NCBI GenBank assembly: GCA_963791425.1
Contig: CAWBSE010000003.1
Location: 558,001 to 622,000 of the forward strand
Direction: 5' to 3'
DNA: 64,000 nucleotides
Source: DATBLE01 sp963791425
GTDB lineage: Bacteria > Actinomycetota > Thermoleophilia > Gaiellales > Gaiellaceae
A program made the position numbers and the translations under genes. Below the pieces are notes generated by a model. That model searched no databases. It saw only the letters and a list, made by a program, of their open reading frames with translations, and was not told the origin of the DNA. Shown one piece after another: positions 41,294-49,629 of the stretch. Positions within the stretch are counted from its first letter, which is position 1. Every line of letters begins with the position of its first letter.

Positions 41294-42376
41294 GTGAGGA
41301 ATCGCGCTCTTGGAGCGGCGATCGCCCTGGGAGTGCTGGGGCTGGCCTCCGCGGCTCCGGCGGCCCAGAACACACTGCCGCCCCTCTCGCTGACGCTGAA
41401 GGGCAACCTCGAGTCACTCGCTGCCTCGGGACCGACCATCGCGGTCGCGACCGGCAGAGCCAACCCAGGCCTCGGCGACACCGACCCGAGCTGCGCGATC
41501 CAGCTGTTCACGTTCGCGACCGCGGCGCCGACCGCCGTAAGGCAGCCGCTGCCGTGCGAGAACGCGACGGTCTCGCAGGACGCGGAGGTGAACGACCTCG
41601 CGCTGGCGCGCAACCAGATCGGCGCGACGATGTACGACTCGCCCAGCCCCCACGGCGAAGCCTGGTCGTACTGGCGCGGGCCTCGACCGTCAGGCCCGCT
41701 CAGGCAGGCGGGCGGCGATTGGGGCTACACCGACAGCGACGTGCCGAACGGCTGGGGCTGCGCCTGGGCGGTCGCGTCGGGCGGCGGCGTGATCGCCGCC
41801 GCGAAGATGCCGAACCGGCTGGGGGTCGACAACGGGGAGGACAAGGCGACGTCGTGCCCGGCGGGCGCGGCGACGACGGTCGAGCTCTCGGGGGCCTCGG
41901 TCGCGCAGGTCGCCGTCGCCGGCTCGTGGATGCCGCTCGCCACGGACGGCAAGCAGGTCGTGCTGGCCGGGCTCGCCGACGGGCTACGGACGGGTGAGCT
42001 GGTGGTCGTCGACCTGGCCGGCAGGCGGGCGCACCCGCCGCGGGTCGACCCGGCCTCCGTCAAGGCCGCGTACAGGGGCTGGCTCGCGCCGGAGGGGCTC
42101 GTCCTGCTCACGACGAAGGGGTTGGTCGGGCCGGGCTGGATCGTCCCCGCCGCGAAGGACGCGACGGTCGGCCAGGGACGTGTCGTCTACCGGGTCGGCG
42201 GGACGCTGCGCGTGCGGCGTATCGCGGGCGGCGCAGACCGGCCGCTGCTGAAGCTCCCCGCGGGCTCCAACCTGCTCGCCGCCGGCTCCTTCGGAGTGGC
42301 GATCGCGAACGGCAACTCGAAGGTGCGCGTGTACCGGCTCCCGTGGCGGACGATCGACCGGACGCTGACCGGTTAG
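41294..42376 (+). CDS. Secreted protein of unknown function
   Basis: A 360-residue protein with a clear signal peptide (VRNRALGAAIALGVLGLASA, likely cut after A-P-A-A or nearby). The mature part is rich in short beta-like blocks with repeated glycine-valine-alanine strands (AVATGRANPGLGD, ATDGKQVVLAGLADGLRTGE, LLTTKGLVGPG, RVVYRVGGTLRVRRI), suggesting a beta-propeller-like fold. Cysteine pairs near residues 58, 76, 146 and 181 could form disulfides. It has its own promoter (TACGAT 6 nt upstream) and ends by sharing TTAG with the converging MFS gene. I do not recognise the family. Confidence 0.6.
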   Translation: MRNRALGAAIALGVLGLASAAPAAQNTLPPLSLTLKGNLESLAASGPTIAVATGRANPGLGDTDPSCAIQLFTFATAAPTAVRQPLPCENATVSQDAEVNDLALARNQIGATMYDSPSPHGEAWSYWRGPRPSGPLRQAGGDWGYTDSDVPNGWGCAWAVASGGGVIAAAKMPNRLGVDNGEDKATSCPAGAATTVELSGASVAQVAVAGSWMPLATDGKQVVLAGLADGLRTGELVVVDLAGRRAHPPRVDPASVKAAYRGWLAPEGLVLLTTKGLVGPGWIVPAAKDATVGQGRVVYRVGGTLRVRRIAGGADRPLLKLPAGSNLLAAGSFGVAIANGNSKVRVYRLPWRTIDRTLTG

Positions 42377-43788
42377 GCAGCGTCGAGCGCCGCCTCGGCC
42401 GCGAGCCGCTCCTCGGCCGGGCGAAGGCGCGGGATGAACAGCGCAGCACCGGCGGCGAACGCGACCACGATCGCGCCGACCCAGAGCGCCGGGGTCAGGC
42501 CGTCGACAAACGACACGCCGGTGCCGTAGCCGCCGTAGTACGAGAAGATCGAGGCCAGCACCGCGACGCCGAAGACGCCGCCGAGCTCACGGATCGCGTT
42601 GTTCGCGCCCGACGCCTGGCCCTCTTCCTCCGACCTCACCGCCGAGAGCACGACGTTGGCGACCGGCGCGAAGAACAGCGCCATGCCGATGCCGGAGATC
42701 ACGAACGGCGCGACCAGCTCGGAGTACGGCACCGTCGGCGTGGTGACCGCCGCCATCCAGCCGAGGCCGATCGCCTGCAGCGCCAGGCCCGTCGACATCA
42801 GCGGGCGGCCGCCGATCTTGCCGGACAGCGCCCCTGCGATCGGAGCGACGAAGATCGGCATCGCCGTCCACGGCAGGATCCTCAGACCGGCCTGGAAGGG
42901 CGAGTACCCCTGCACCGTCTGGAAGAACTGCGCGAGCAGGAAGATCGAGCCGAACATCCCGAAGAACATCAGCAGCGACGCAACGTTCGACGCGGTGAAC
43001 GCGCGGTTCCGGAAGAAGCGCATCGGCAGCATCGGTGCAGCGGTGCGCAGCTCCCAGAGCACGAACCCGGCCACGAGGATCGACCCCACGGCCAGCGAGA
43101 GCACGATCTCCGGGCTCGTCCAGCCCTGGCCGTTCCCGCGGATCAGGCCCCAGACGATCCCGAACAGACCGGCGCTGACCAGGCCGACACCCGGCAGGTC
43201 GAGCCTGCTCGACGGGCCGCGGGACTCGTCCAGCCGGCGCAGCGCGAGCGGGATCAGGATCAGGCCGATCGGCACGTTGATCCAGAAGATCCACTGCCAC
43301 GAGAGGCCGGAGACCACCGCGCCGCCGACGAGCGGGCCGAGCGCGACGGCCAGGCCGCCGATGCCGCCCCATGCGCCGAGCGCGATGCCGCGCTTCGCGG
43401 GCGAGACCGCCGCGGACAAGATGGTCAGGGTGAGCGGCATCACGATCGCGCCGCCCGCGCCCTGGATCGCGCGCATGGCGACGAGAACGCCCATCGACGG
43501 GGCGAGTGCAGCCCCTGCCGAGGCGAGCGTGAAGATGCCGAGGCCGACCGCGAACATCCGCCGGCGCCCGAAGCGGTCGCCGAGCGCGGCGCCGGTCAGG
43601 AGCAGGACGGCGAAGGTGAGGGTGTAAGCGTTGACCGTCCACTCGAGCCCCTCGATGCTCGCGTGCAGGTCGACGCGGATGACCGGCAGCGCGGTCGACA
43701 CCACCAGGTTGTCGAGCGTGACCATCACGAGCGCGAGCGACGTGAGGGCGAACGTCCAGATCGTCGTGTTCCTGCTGCCCGCGGTCAC
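42373..43788 (-). CDS. MFS exporter, 14-helix DHA2/EmrB type
   Basis: A 471-residue drug:H+ antiporter-2 type transporter. Motif A reads GDRFGRRRMFAVG between helices 2 and 3, motif C RAIQGAGGAIVMPLTL, and the helix pattern indicates 14 segments. It begins at GTG 43788, overlapping the stop of the TetR gene (GTGA), so the two are co-translated. EmrB-type pumps export toxic or amphipathic compounds; the TetR partner is likely its repressor. It may be an unrelated resistance unit within the glycan locus. Confidence 0.92.
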   Translation of the reverse strand: MTAGSRNTTIWTFALTSLALVMVTLDNLVVSTALPVIRVDLHASIEGLEWTVNAYTLTFAVLLLTGAALGDRFGRRRMFAVGLGIFTLASAGAALAPSMGVLVAMRAIQGAGGAIVMPLTLTILSAAVSPAKRGIALGAWGGIGGLAVALGPLVGGAVVSGLSWQWIFWINVPIGLILIPLALRRLDESRGPSSRLDLPGVGLVSAGLFGIVWGLIRGNGQGWTSPEIVLSLAVGSILVAGFVLWELRTAAPMLPMRFFRNRAFTASNVASLLMFFGMFGSIFLLAQFFQTVQGYSPFQAGLRILPWTAMPIFVAPIAGALSGKIGGRPLMSTGLALQAIGLGWMAAVTTPTVPYSELVAPFVISGIGMALFFAPVANVVLSAVRSEEEGQASGANNAIRELGGVFGVAVLASIFSYYGGYGTGVSFVDGLTPALWVGAIVVAFAAGAALFIPRLRPAEERLAAEAALDAA

Positions 43789-44342
43789 GGCCGGTCCTCC
43801 TCGCAGAACGCCAGGACCTTCTGGGCCCACGGCTCGTCGGCGTCGAGCAGGTCCATCGACGCGACGACGTTGATCAGCATGCCCCTGGCGAAGAAGTGCG
43901 ACAGCGTGTCGGTGTCGACGCCGGAGGCCTGTTCGACCAACTCGACCAGCGAGCCGAAGCCCTTCCGGGCGACGGCGCAGACGTCGGGGTCGTCGCAGGC
44001 AGCGTAGGTCTGCATCTGCGCGCGGAGGCGGTTCGGGTTCGAGCGGATCAGCTCGCCGTAGGCATGGCCCATCGACTTCAGGGCCTCCTCGCCCGTCTTG
44101 CCCTCGGCGGCGTGCCGGAAGGTCTCGAGCGTCTCGGCGAAGCAGCGCTCGATCGCGGCGATGAAGAGCTCCTTCTTGGTGTGGAAGAGCCGGAAGAGGT
44201 ACGGCTGCGAGATGCCGGCCCGGCGCGCGATGTCGTCGGTCGACGCGCCCGAGAGGCCGTGCTCCGCGAACACGTCCCGGGCGACTTCGAGGACGTCCTC
44301 GCGCCGCTCTGCCGCACTCTTCCGCTCGGTTGTGACTGCCAT
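43785..44342 (-). CDS. TetR/AcrR-family transcriptional regulator
   Basis: A 185-residue regulator with an N-terminal helix-turn-helix (VLEVARDVFAEHGLSGASTD, then IARRAGISQPYLFRLFHTKK) and a divergent ligand-binding domain with FAETLETFRHA and LIRSNPNRLRAQMQTYAACDD. The start is ATG at 44342. TAACTT (complement of about 44353-44358) lies 10 nt upstream, and the sequence around it includes GTGAGTGACT, a typical TetR half-site. It probably represses its own operon with the downstream MFS pump. Confidence 0.88.
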   Translation of the reverse strand: MAVTTERKSAAERREDVLEVARDVFAEHGLSGASTDDIARRAGISQPYLFRLFHTKKELFIAAIERCFAETLETFRHAAEGKTGEEALKSMGHAYGELIRSNPNRLRAQMQTYAACDDPDVCAVARKGFGSLVELVEQASGVDTDTLSHFFARGMLINVVASMDLLDADEPWAQKVLAFCEEDRP

Positions 44343-44366
44343 CGTGAGATGGAAGTTAGCAGTCAC

Positions 44367-45431
44367 TCACAACCGCGTCAAGGCCTCCGTTACGCGGTCG
44401 AGGTCGGCATCGGTGAGCTTTGTGTGGAACGGCAACGCCAGCGCGCGCTCGAAGCAGACATCGGCGCCTGGGAACGAGCCCTGGTCGCTGTAGGCGCTCA
44501 GCCGATGGAGCGCATACGTCCCGATCTGGCACTGGATCCCCTGCGCGCGGAGCGCGGCCATCGCCTCGTCGCGGCGGTCGAGCTGGATCACGTACGCCTG
44601 CAGGCCGTGGCGGTCGCCCTCGTCGGCCGACGGGAGCGTGACGGGAAGATCCGCGAGTCGCTCCGCGTAGCCGGCGGCGACGCGCTCGCGGGCGGCGAGC
44701 AGCTCCTCGAGCCGCGCGACCTGCGGGATCCCGACCGCGCAGAGGATGTCGGGGATGCGGTAGTTGAACCCGGCGGCGGGCATGTCGTCGTAGCGGTCGG
44801 ACGGGCTCCAGCCGTGGTGGCGGAGCGAGCGGACGCGCTCGGCCAGGTCGGTGTCGTTCGTCGTCACGGCGCCGCCCTCGCCTGTCGTGACGATCTTGCG
44901 CGGGTGGAACGAGAGGCAGCCGGCCGCACCGAGGCTGCCGCAGGCCCGGCCGCGGTGACGGGCGCCGAGAGCACCGGCGGCGTCCTCGATCAGCGGTAGG
45001 TCGGGCAGCTCCTCGATCCGCATCGGCCGCCCGAACAGGTGCACCGGCATGATCGCCTTCGTCCTCGGCGTCACCTCGACCTTCGCCGGGTCCAGGTTGA
45101 ACGTGTGCGGGTCGCAGTCGACGAGCACGGGCTTCGCGCCGGCGAGCGCGACGACGTTCGCCGTCGCGGGGAACGTGTAGGCCGGGACGATCACCTCGTC
45201 GCCGGGGCCGATCCCGAGCGCCAGCACGGCGAGGTGGAGCGCCGCTGTGCCCGACGATACGGCGATCGCGTGCTCGACCTCGCACGCGCGGGCAAGCCCG
45301 GCCTCGAACTCGGCGACCTTCTCGCCCATCGTCAGCATCCCGCTCTCCAGGACCTCGGCGACCGCGGCCGCCTCCCCGGCGCCGGTGTCGGGCCAGGCTA
45401 GGCGGACGTCAGCGATTTCTCTCGATACCAC
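44367..45431 (-). CDS. DegT/DnrJ/EryC1 PLP aminotransferase, copy 2
   Basis: A 354-residue sugar aminotransferase with LESGMLTMGEKVAEFEAGLA, AVSSGTAALHLAVLALGIG, DEVIVPAYTFPATANVVAL, LPLIEDAAGALGARHRG, and the PLP lysine in LSFHPRKIVTTGEGGAVTT. It differs clearly from copy 1 (SFHPRK against SLYATK), so it probably aminates a different keto sugar. The GTG start lies 34 nt inside the upstream epimerase gene, giving coupled translation. Confidence 0.9.
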   Translation of the reverse strand: MVSREIADVRLAWPDTGAGEAAAVAEVLESGMLTMGEKVAEFEAGLARACEVEHAIAVSSGTAALHLAVLALGIGPGDEVIVPAYTFPATANVVALAGAKPVLVDCDPHTFNLDPAKVEVTPRTKAIMPVHLFGRPMRIEELPDLPLIEDAAGALGARHRGRACGSLGAAGCLSFHPRKIVTTGEGGAVTTNDTDLAERVRSLRHHGWSPSDRYDDMPAAGFNYRIPDILCAVGIPQVARLEELLAARERVAAGYAERLADLPVTLPSADEGDRHGLQAYVIQLDRRDEAMAALRAQGIQCQIGTYALHRLSAYSDQGSFPGADVCFERALALPFHTKLTDADLDRVTEALTRL

Positions 45432-46369
45432 GCGATCGTCCGCTCGAGGCCCTCGTCGAGGTCGACCTTCGCCTCGAAACCGAGCAGCTCCCTGGCCTTC
45501 TCGACGTTCGGCATCCGGATCTCGACGTCGGCGTAGTGCAGCGGCTGGAAGGTGATCTCACCCGGGCAGCCGCTCAGCCGCTTGATGCGCTGCGCGAGGT
45601 CGTAGATCGTCACCGTCGAACGGGAGTTGCCGATGTTGAAGCTCTGCCCGACCGCCTCCGGGCGCTCGAGCGAGAGCAGCACCGCCTCGACCATGTCGTC
45701 CACGTAGCACCAGGCGCGGATCTGCGAGCCGTCGCCGTGGATCGTCAGGTCGCCGCCGGCGAGCGCGGCCTCGATGAACGCGCGGATCGCGCCGCCGCCG
45801 ATCTGCCCCGGGCCATAGACGTTGAACGGGCGGACGGTGACGGTCGGCAGGTGGAGCTCGTCGTAGTACGCGTGCGCCATGTGCTCGCCGGCGAGCTTCG
45901 AGACCGCGTACGTCCAGCGGGCCTCTCCGACCGAGCCGATCGTCGTCACTTCCCCCTCGCGCGAGTTGATCGCATGCGTGCCGAAGACCTCGCTCGTCGA
46001 GAACTCGATCAGGCGCTCGAGCGTGTCGTTCGTCGCCAGCGCCGCCTCGAGCACGTTGTACGTCCCGATCATGTTCACGCGCATCGTCCGCACCGGGCTC
46101 GCGAGCACGGTGTCGACGCCGGCGATCCCGGCGCAGTGGACGATGTGCGTCGACCCGCGCGCGAGCTCGACCATCGCCTCGGCGTCGAGCACGTCGCCCT
46201 CGCGCAGCTCGAAGTTCGGGTGGTCGGCCAGGTCGGTCCCGGACAGCGCGTCGCGGTGGAGGTTGTCCACCGCCGTCACGTGGTTGTCGGCGACGAGCCG
46301 GCGCGCGAGCGTCGTTCCGATGAAGCCGGCCCCGCCGGTGATCAGGATCTTCTTGCCGCTGAGCGCCAT
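45398..46369 (-). CDS. NAD-dependent nucleotide-sugar epimerase/dehydratase, copy 2
   Basis: A 323-residue extended SDR with KILITGGAGFIGTTLARRL, HIVHCAGIAGVDTVLAS, FSTSEVFGTHAINSREG, catalytic TYAVSKLAGEHMAHAY, PFNVYGPGQIGGGAIRAF and IHGDGSQIRAWCYVDDM. The S-T-S-E-V-F-G motif fits UDP-glucuronate-modifying and related subgroups. It heads the unit with aminotransferase copy 2. TAGACT (complement of 46380-46385) lies 10 nt upstream, overlapping the divergent SSI promoter. Confidence 0.85.
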   Translation of the reverse strand: MALSGKKILITGGAGFIGTTLARRLVADNHVTAVDNLHRDALSGTDLADHPNFELREGDVLDAEAMVELARGSTHIVHCAGIAGVDTVLASPVRTMRVNMIGTYNVLEAALATNDTLERLIEFSTSEVFGTHAINSREGEVTTIGSVGEARWTYAVSKLAGEHMAHAYYDELHLPTVTVRPFNVYGPGQIGGGAIRAFIEAALAGGDLTIHGDGSQIRAWCYVDDMVEAVLLSLERPEAVGQSFNIGNSRSTVTIYDLAQRIKRLSGCPGEITFQPLHYADVEIRMPNVEKARELLGFEAKVDLDEGLERTIAWYREKSLTSA

Positions 46370-46379
46370 TTCGGCATCG

Positions 46380-46389
46380 AGTCTAGTCT
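46380..46389. promoter_or_regulatory. Overlapping divergent -10 boxes (epimerase and SSI-like genes)
   Basis: TAGACT on the minus strand (46380-46385) is 10 nt before the ATG at 46369. TAGTCT on the plus strand (46384-46389) is 6 nt before the GTG at 46396. The two share two bases. Confidence 0.55.
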
Positions 46390-46395
46390 GAGGTC

Positions 46396-46755
46396 GTGCT
46401 GACCGCCCTCGTCTCGCTGGTGCTCGCGGTGTCTTCTCCGGCCACCCTGACGATCACGGTCTGGCCAAACGGGCCGAAGGCGAAGTCGCACACGGCGACG
46501 CTGACGTGCGAGCCGACGGGCGGGACGCTCGTGGGCCGCGTGAAGGCCTGCGCGCGGTTGGCGGCGATGCCGCGCGACCCGTTCGCGCCGGCGCCCTCCG
46601 CGGTCTTCTGCACCCAGATCTACGGCGGGCCCGAGACCGCGCTCGTCCGCGGCACGTTCCGTGGGCGGCACGAGTACGCGCGGTTCTCGCAGACGGACGG
46701 CTGCGCGATCGCGCGGTGGAACCGGGTGGCGTTCCTCTTCCGTGAGTCCAAGTAG
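46396..46755 (+). CDS. SSI-like secreted serine protease inhibitor
   Basis: A 119-residue secreted protein. A short signal peptide (VLTALVSLVLAVSSPA) precedes a mature domain matching the Streptomyces subtilisin inhibitor family. It shows TATLTCEPTGGTLVGRVKAC, RLAAMPRDPFAPAP, VFCTQIYGG, RGTFRGRHEYARFSQTDGC and a final RVAFLF, with four cysteines in the two-disulfide pattern. The reactive-site region lies around the second Cys pair. SSI proteins block extracellular serine proteases and are common in actinobacteria. A TAGTCT box 6 nt before the GTG makes this a leaderless, separate unit. Confidence 0.8.
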   Translation: MLTALVSLVLAVSSPATLTITVWPNGPKAKSHTATLTCEPTGGTLVGRVKACARLAAMPRDPFAPAPSAVFCTQIYGGPETALVRGTFRGRHEYARFSQTDGCAIARWNRVAFLFRESK

Positions 46756-46758
46756 CAT
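46753..46758 (+). promoter_or_regulatory. TAGCAT -10 box for the ATP-grasp/deacetylase operon
   Basis: TAGCAT lies 9 nt before the ATG at 46768 and overlaps the stop of the SSI-like gene. Confidence 0.45.
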
Positions 46759-46767
46759 CGCGCGCGG

Positions 46768-47973
46768 ATGAAGACCGTTCTTTTCGTCGGCGCCGGGCGC
46801 CACCAGCGGCGCGCGATCCTGCGCGCCAAGCAGCTCGGGCTGCGAGTCGTCGCCGTCGACCGGAACCCGGATGCGGCAGGACTGCCGCACGCCGACGTGG
46901 CCGAGGTGGTCGACTTCGTCGATGTCGACGCAGTGGTCGAGGTCGCGAGGCGCAACGGGGTCGACGGCGCGCTGACGGTGTCCGCCGACCGGGCGGTGCC
47001 CATCGTCGCGGCCGTGGCCGAGGAACTCGGCCTCCCGGGGATCGGCCGCAAGACCGCGCACCTGATGACGCACAAGGTGGCGATGCGCCGGAAGCTCGCG
47101 GAGGGTGGCGTGCCGCAGCCGCAGTACGCCGCCGTGCGTGCGCTCCGGGAGGCGGCTCCGGCGGCAGAGACGGTCGGCTTTCCCGCCGTGCTCAAGCCCG
47201 CCGACTCGGGCGGCCAGCGCGGTCTGTTCCTGCTCAAGTCTTTCGGGGACCTCGAACGCCACCTCCATGCGGCGCTCGCCGAGTCGCCGACCGGCGAGGC
47301 GATCCTCGAGGAGTTCACCGACGGGCTCGAGCTCAACGGCCTGATCGTTGCGCGCGGCGGCGAGCCGTATCCACTGCTGCTGTCAGATCGGCTGCGGCCG
47401 GTCGGCGACGGGTTCGGCGTCGGCTGGATCCACTCGTACCCGTCGAGGCTCTTCGGTGACGCGCTGGAGGAGGCGGAGCGTGTCGCGCTGCGCGCGGTGC
47501 GTACGCTCGGGCTGGAAGACGGGATCGCGTTCCCGCAGCTGATCGTCCGCGACGGCAAGGCGCTCGTCGTCGAGGTCGCGGCGCGGATCCCGGGAGGGCA
47601 GATGTCCGACCTCGCCTTCCACGCGCTGGGCGTCGACCTGGTCGAGATCGCGCTGCGCCAGGCGCTCGGCGAAGACGTTCCCGATTCCCTCGTCGTCCCG
47701 AGCCACTCGACGCCGACCGCGATTCGCTTCCTCACCGCCAAGCCCGGGCCGCTTCCGGTCGGCAAGGTGAAGACCGTCGGCGGCCTCGACCGCGTCCTGC
47801 GCGCCCCCGGGGTCGTCCAGGCGGACGTCTTCCTCCAGATCGGCGAGGTGATCCGCCCGGTGCGCCTCGACGGCGACCGGCGCGGCTACGTGATCGCCAC
47901 CGGCCAGACGAACGTCCAGGCGCTCGAGCTCGCGGAGAACGCCGCGCGGATGCTCTACGTGGATACCGAATGA
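46768..47973 (+). CDS. ATP-grasp ligase, copy 2
   Basis: A 401-residue ATP-grasp protein related to copy 1 (37310-38557). It shows TVLFVGAGRHQRRAILRAKQ, TAHLMTHKVAMRRKLAEGGV, AVLKPADSGGQRGLFLLKS, ILEEFTDGLELNGLIVARGG and LVVEVAARIPGGQMSDLAF. The C-terminal 90 residues form an extra domain (VGKVKTVGGLDRVLRAPGVV). It starts a rightward operon through deacetylase, ATP-grasp, GT and flippase genes. A carboxylate-amine ligation on a glycan precursor is the likely reaction type; the substrates are unknown. Confidence 0.82.
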   Translation: MKTVLFVGAGRHQRRAILRAKQLGLRVVAVDRNPDAAGLPHADVAEVVDFVDVDAVVEVARRNGVDGALTVSADRAVPIVAAVAEELGLPGIGRKTAHLMTHKVAMRRKLAEGGVPQPQYAAVRALREAAPAAETVGFPAVLKPADSGGQRGLFLLKSFGDLERHLHAALAESPTGEAILEEFTDGLELNGLIVARGGEPYPLLLSDRLRPVGDGFGVGWIHSYPSRLFGDALEEAERVALRAVRTLGLEDGIAFPQLIVRDGKALVVEVAARIPGGQMSDLAFHALGVDLVEIALRQALGEDVPDSLVVPSHSTPTAIRFLTAKPGPLPVGKVKTVGGLDRVLRAPGVVQADVFLQIGEVIRPVRLDGDRRGYVIATGQTNVQALELAENAARMLYVDTE

Positions 47974-48605
47974 GTTGCGGGTTCGACCTCGACCACTACG
48001 CCGAGCTGCTCGAGGCGGCGAAGGCCGGTGGATACCGTTTCGCGTTCTTCGACCGGCCCCCGGAGACCGGGACGGTCATTCTCCGCCACGACGTCGATCT
48101 CTCGCTCGACGCGGCGCTGCGGATGGCCGAGGTCGAGACGGACGCCGGGGCGGCGGCGACGTACTTCCTGCTGACGCGGAGCGAGTTCTACAACCTCGAC
48201 TCGCAGTCGGGCGAGGATGCGATCGACCGGCTGCAGCGGATGGGGCACCGCGTCGGGCTGCACGCGGTCTGGCCTCACGTCGACCACGACGAGCGGTTCG
48301 ACCCGGTGCTCGCCTGGCACAACCCCGATCCGGAGTACATGCGCGAACCGGTCGAGGGACTCGTCAACGTGATGGAGGCGCCGTGGGCGGACGTCTACCG
48401 CTCCGACTCGAACCAGCACTGGCGCCAGGGCTGCCCACACGACGAGCTCGCCGCCGGGGCGTTCGAGCGGCTCCAGCTGCTCACCCACCCGGAGATCTGG
48501 GCGTACCCGGGCACGACGATGCGCGAGACGATGCTGGCGATGCTCGACGCCGAGCGCGACCGGCGACTCGCGCAGCTCGCCGCGGACAGGATCGACCTGT
48601 CGTGA
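47970..48605 (+). CDS. Polysaccharide deacetylase-like protein (NodB family)
   Basis: A 211-residue NodB-type protein. The first motif is TVILRHDVDLSLDAAL (H40, D41, D43), the second metal-binding segment is GHRVGLHAVWPHV, and ADVYRSDSNQHWRQGCPH lies downstream. The substrate-side motifs are less canonical than in chitin deacetylases, so the enzyme may act on a smaller sugar. It lies between two ATP-grasp genes and is coupled to both by ATGA and GTGA overlaps. No signal peptide is seen, so it is cytoplasmic and likely works on a precursor. Confidence 0.8.
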   Translation: MSCGFDLDHYAELLEAAKAGGYRFAFFDRPPETGTVILRHDVDLSLDAALRMAEVETDAGAAATYFLLTRSEFYNLDSQSGEDAIDRLQRMGHRVGLHAVWPHVDHDERFDPVLAWHNPDPEYMREPVEGLVNVMEAPWADVYRSDSNQHWRQGCPHDELAAGAFERLQLLTHPEIWAYPGTTMRETMLAMLDAERDRRLAQLAADRIDLS

Positions 48606-49629
48606 GACCGCTGACCGTCCTCGTCTCCGCCTGCGGCGCGCCCGGAACGGCCGCGCTGATGGACGCGCTCCGTGCGAACGGCGAGCGCGAGCTCCGGATC
48701 GTCGGCACCGACATGGGCGACCTCGCGATCGGGCGCCACCTGGCCGACGCGTTCCACCGAGTTCCCGCCGGCTCCGACGCGGCGTTCGCCGACGCGATGC
48801 TCGAGGTCTGCCGCGCGGAGGCGTCGACGCGATCCTGCCGCAGTCGTCGTTCGACCTGCTCGCGCTCGCTGAGGCGAAGGACCGCTTCGACGGCATCGCC
48901 GTCCTCGTCGCGACGCCCGAGGCGATCCACCGCTCGAACGACAAGGCCGAGACCTACGCGATGCTCGACCGGATCGGCGTCCGCGGCCCGGCCTGGCGGC
49001 GCGTGTCCGGCGGAGAGGCCGTCGCGGCAGCCGCCCGCGAGCTCGGCTACCCGGGCACGGACGTCTGCATGAAGCCCGTGTTCTCGTCGGGCTCGCGCGG
49101 GTTCCGGGTGCTCTCCGCGTCGGCCGACCGGCACGAGCAGCTGCTCTCGAACCGCCCGGGCGTCGCCGAGGCGCTGCGCATCGAGGATCTACTCGACCTG
49201 CTCGGCGACGACCCGACCGAGCTACTCGTGATGGAGCTCGCCACCGGCACGGAGCGCACGATCGACGGGATCGCGGTCGACGGCCGGATCGCCCTCGGCC
49301 ACCCGAAGACGCGCGAGGCGATGCGCGCCGGCCTGGCGATGTACTTCGAGACGCTCGACGATCCCGGGCTGATGGACACCGCGCGCAAGATCGTCGCCGA
49401 GCTCGGCCTCGACCACTTCTTCAACATCCAGCTCGTCGGCGAGCACGTGATCGAGATCAACCCGCGGATCTCGACGATCGTCTACCAGGAGGATCTGAAC
49501 CTCCCCTACCTCGGGATCAAGCACGCGCTCGGGGAGATCTCGGAGGAGGAGCTCGGCGCGCTCGCCTCGCGCATCCGCCCGACCCGCCGCGCCCTCCGGT
49601 ACTTCGACCAGGTGGAGTGGGACTCCGAC
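48602..49629 (+). CDS. ATP-grasp protein, carbamoyl-phosphate-synthase-like (one frame change)
   Basis: A CarB-like N-terminal half (LTVLVSACGAPGTAALMDAL) runs from GTG 48602. One base is then missing near 48820, where the natural reading continues as GVDAILPQSSFDLLALAEAK and CMKPVFSSGSRGFRVLSASA. The rest has the ATP-grasp core (VMELATGTERTIDGIAVDGR, HVIEINPRISTIVYQEDLN), ending near RALRYFDQVEWDSD. The frame runs on without a stop into a glycosyltransferase. Either the two are fused or a further indel hides the boundary. The shift can be explained by a G run (GAGGGC reduced to GAGGC). Confidence 0.7.

Noticed and set aside
42343..44007. Plus-strand open frame opposite the MFS and TetR genes
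   Set aside because: Highly charged, repetitive composition from codon positions of the real genes on the other strand.
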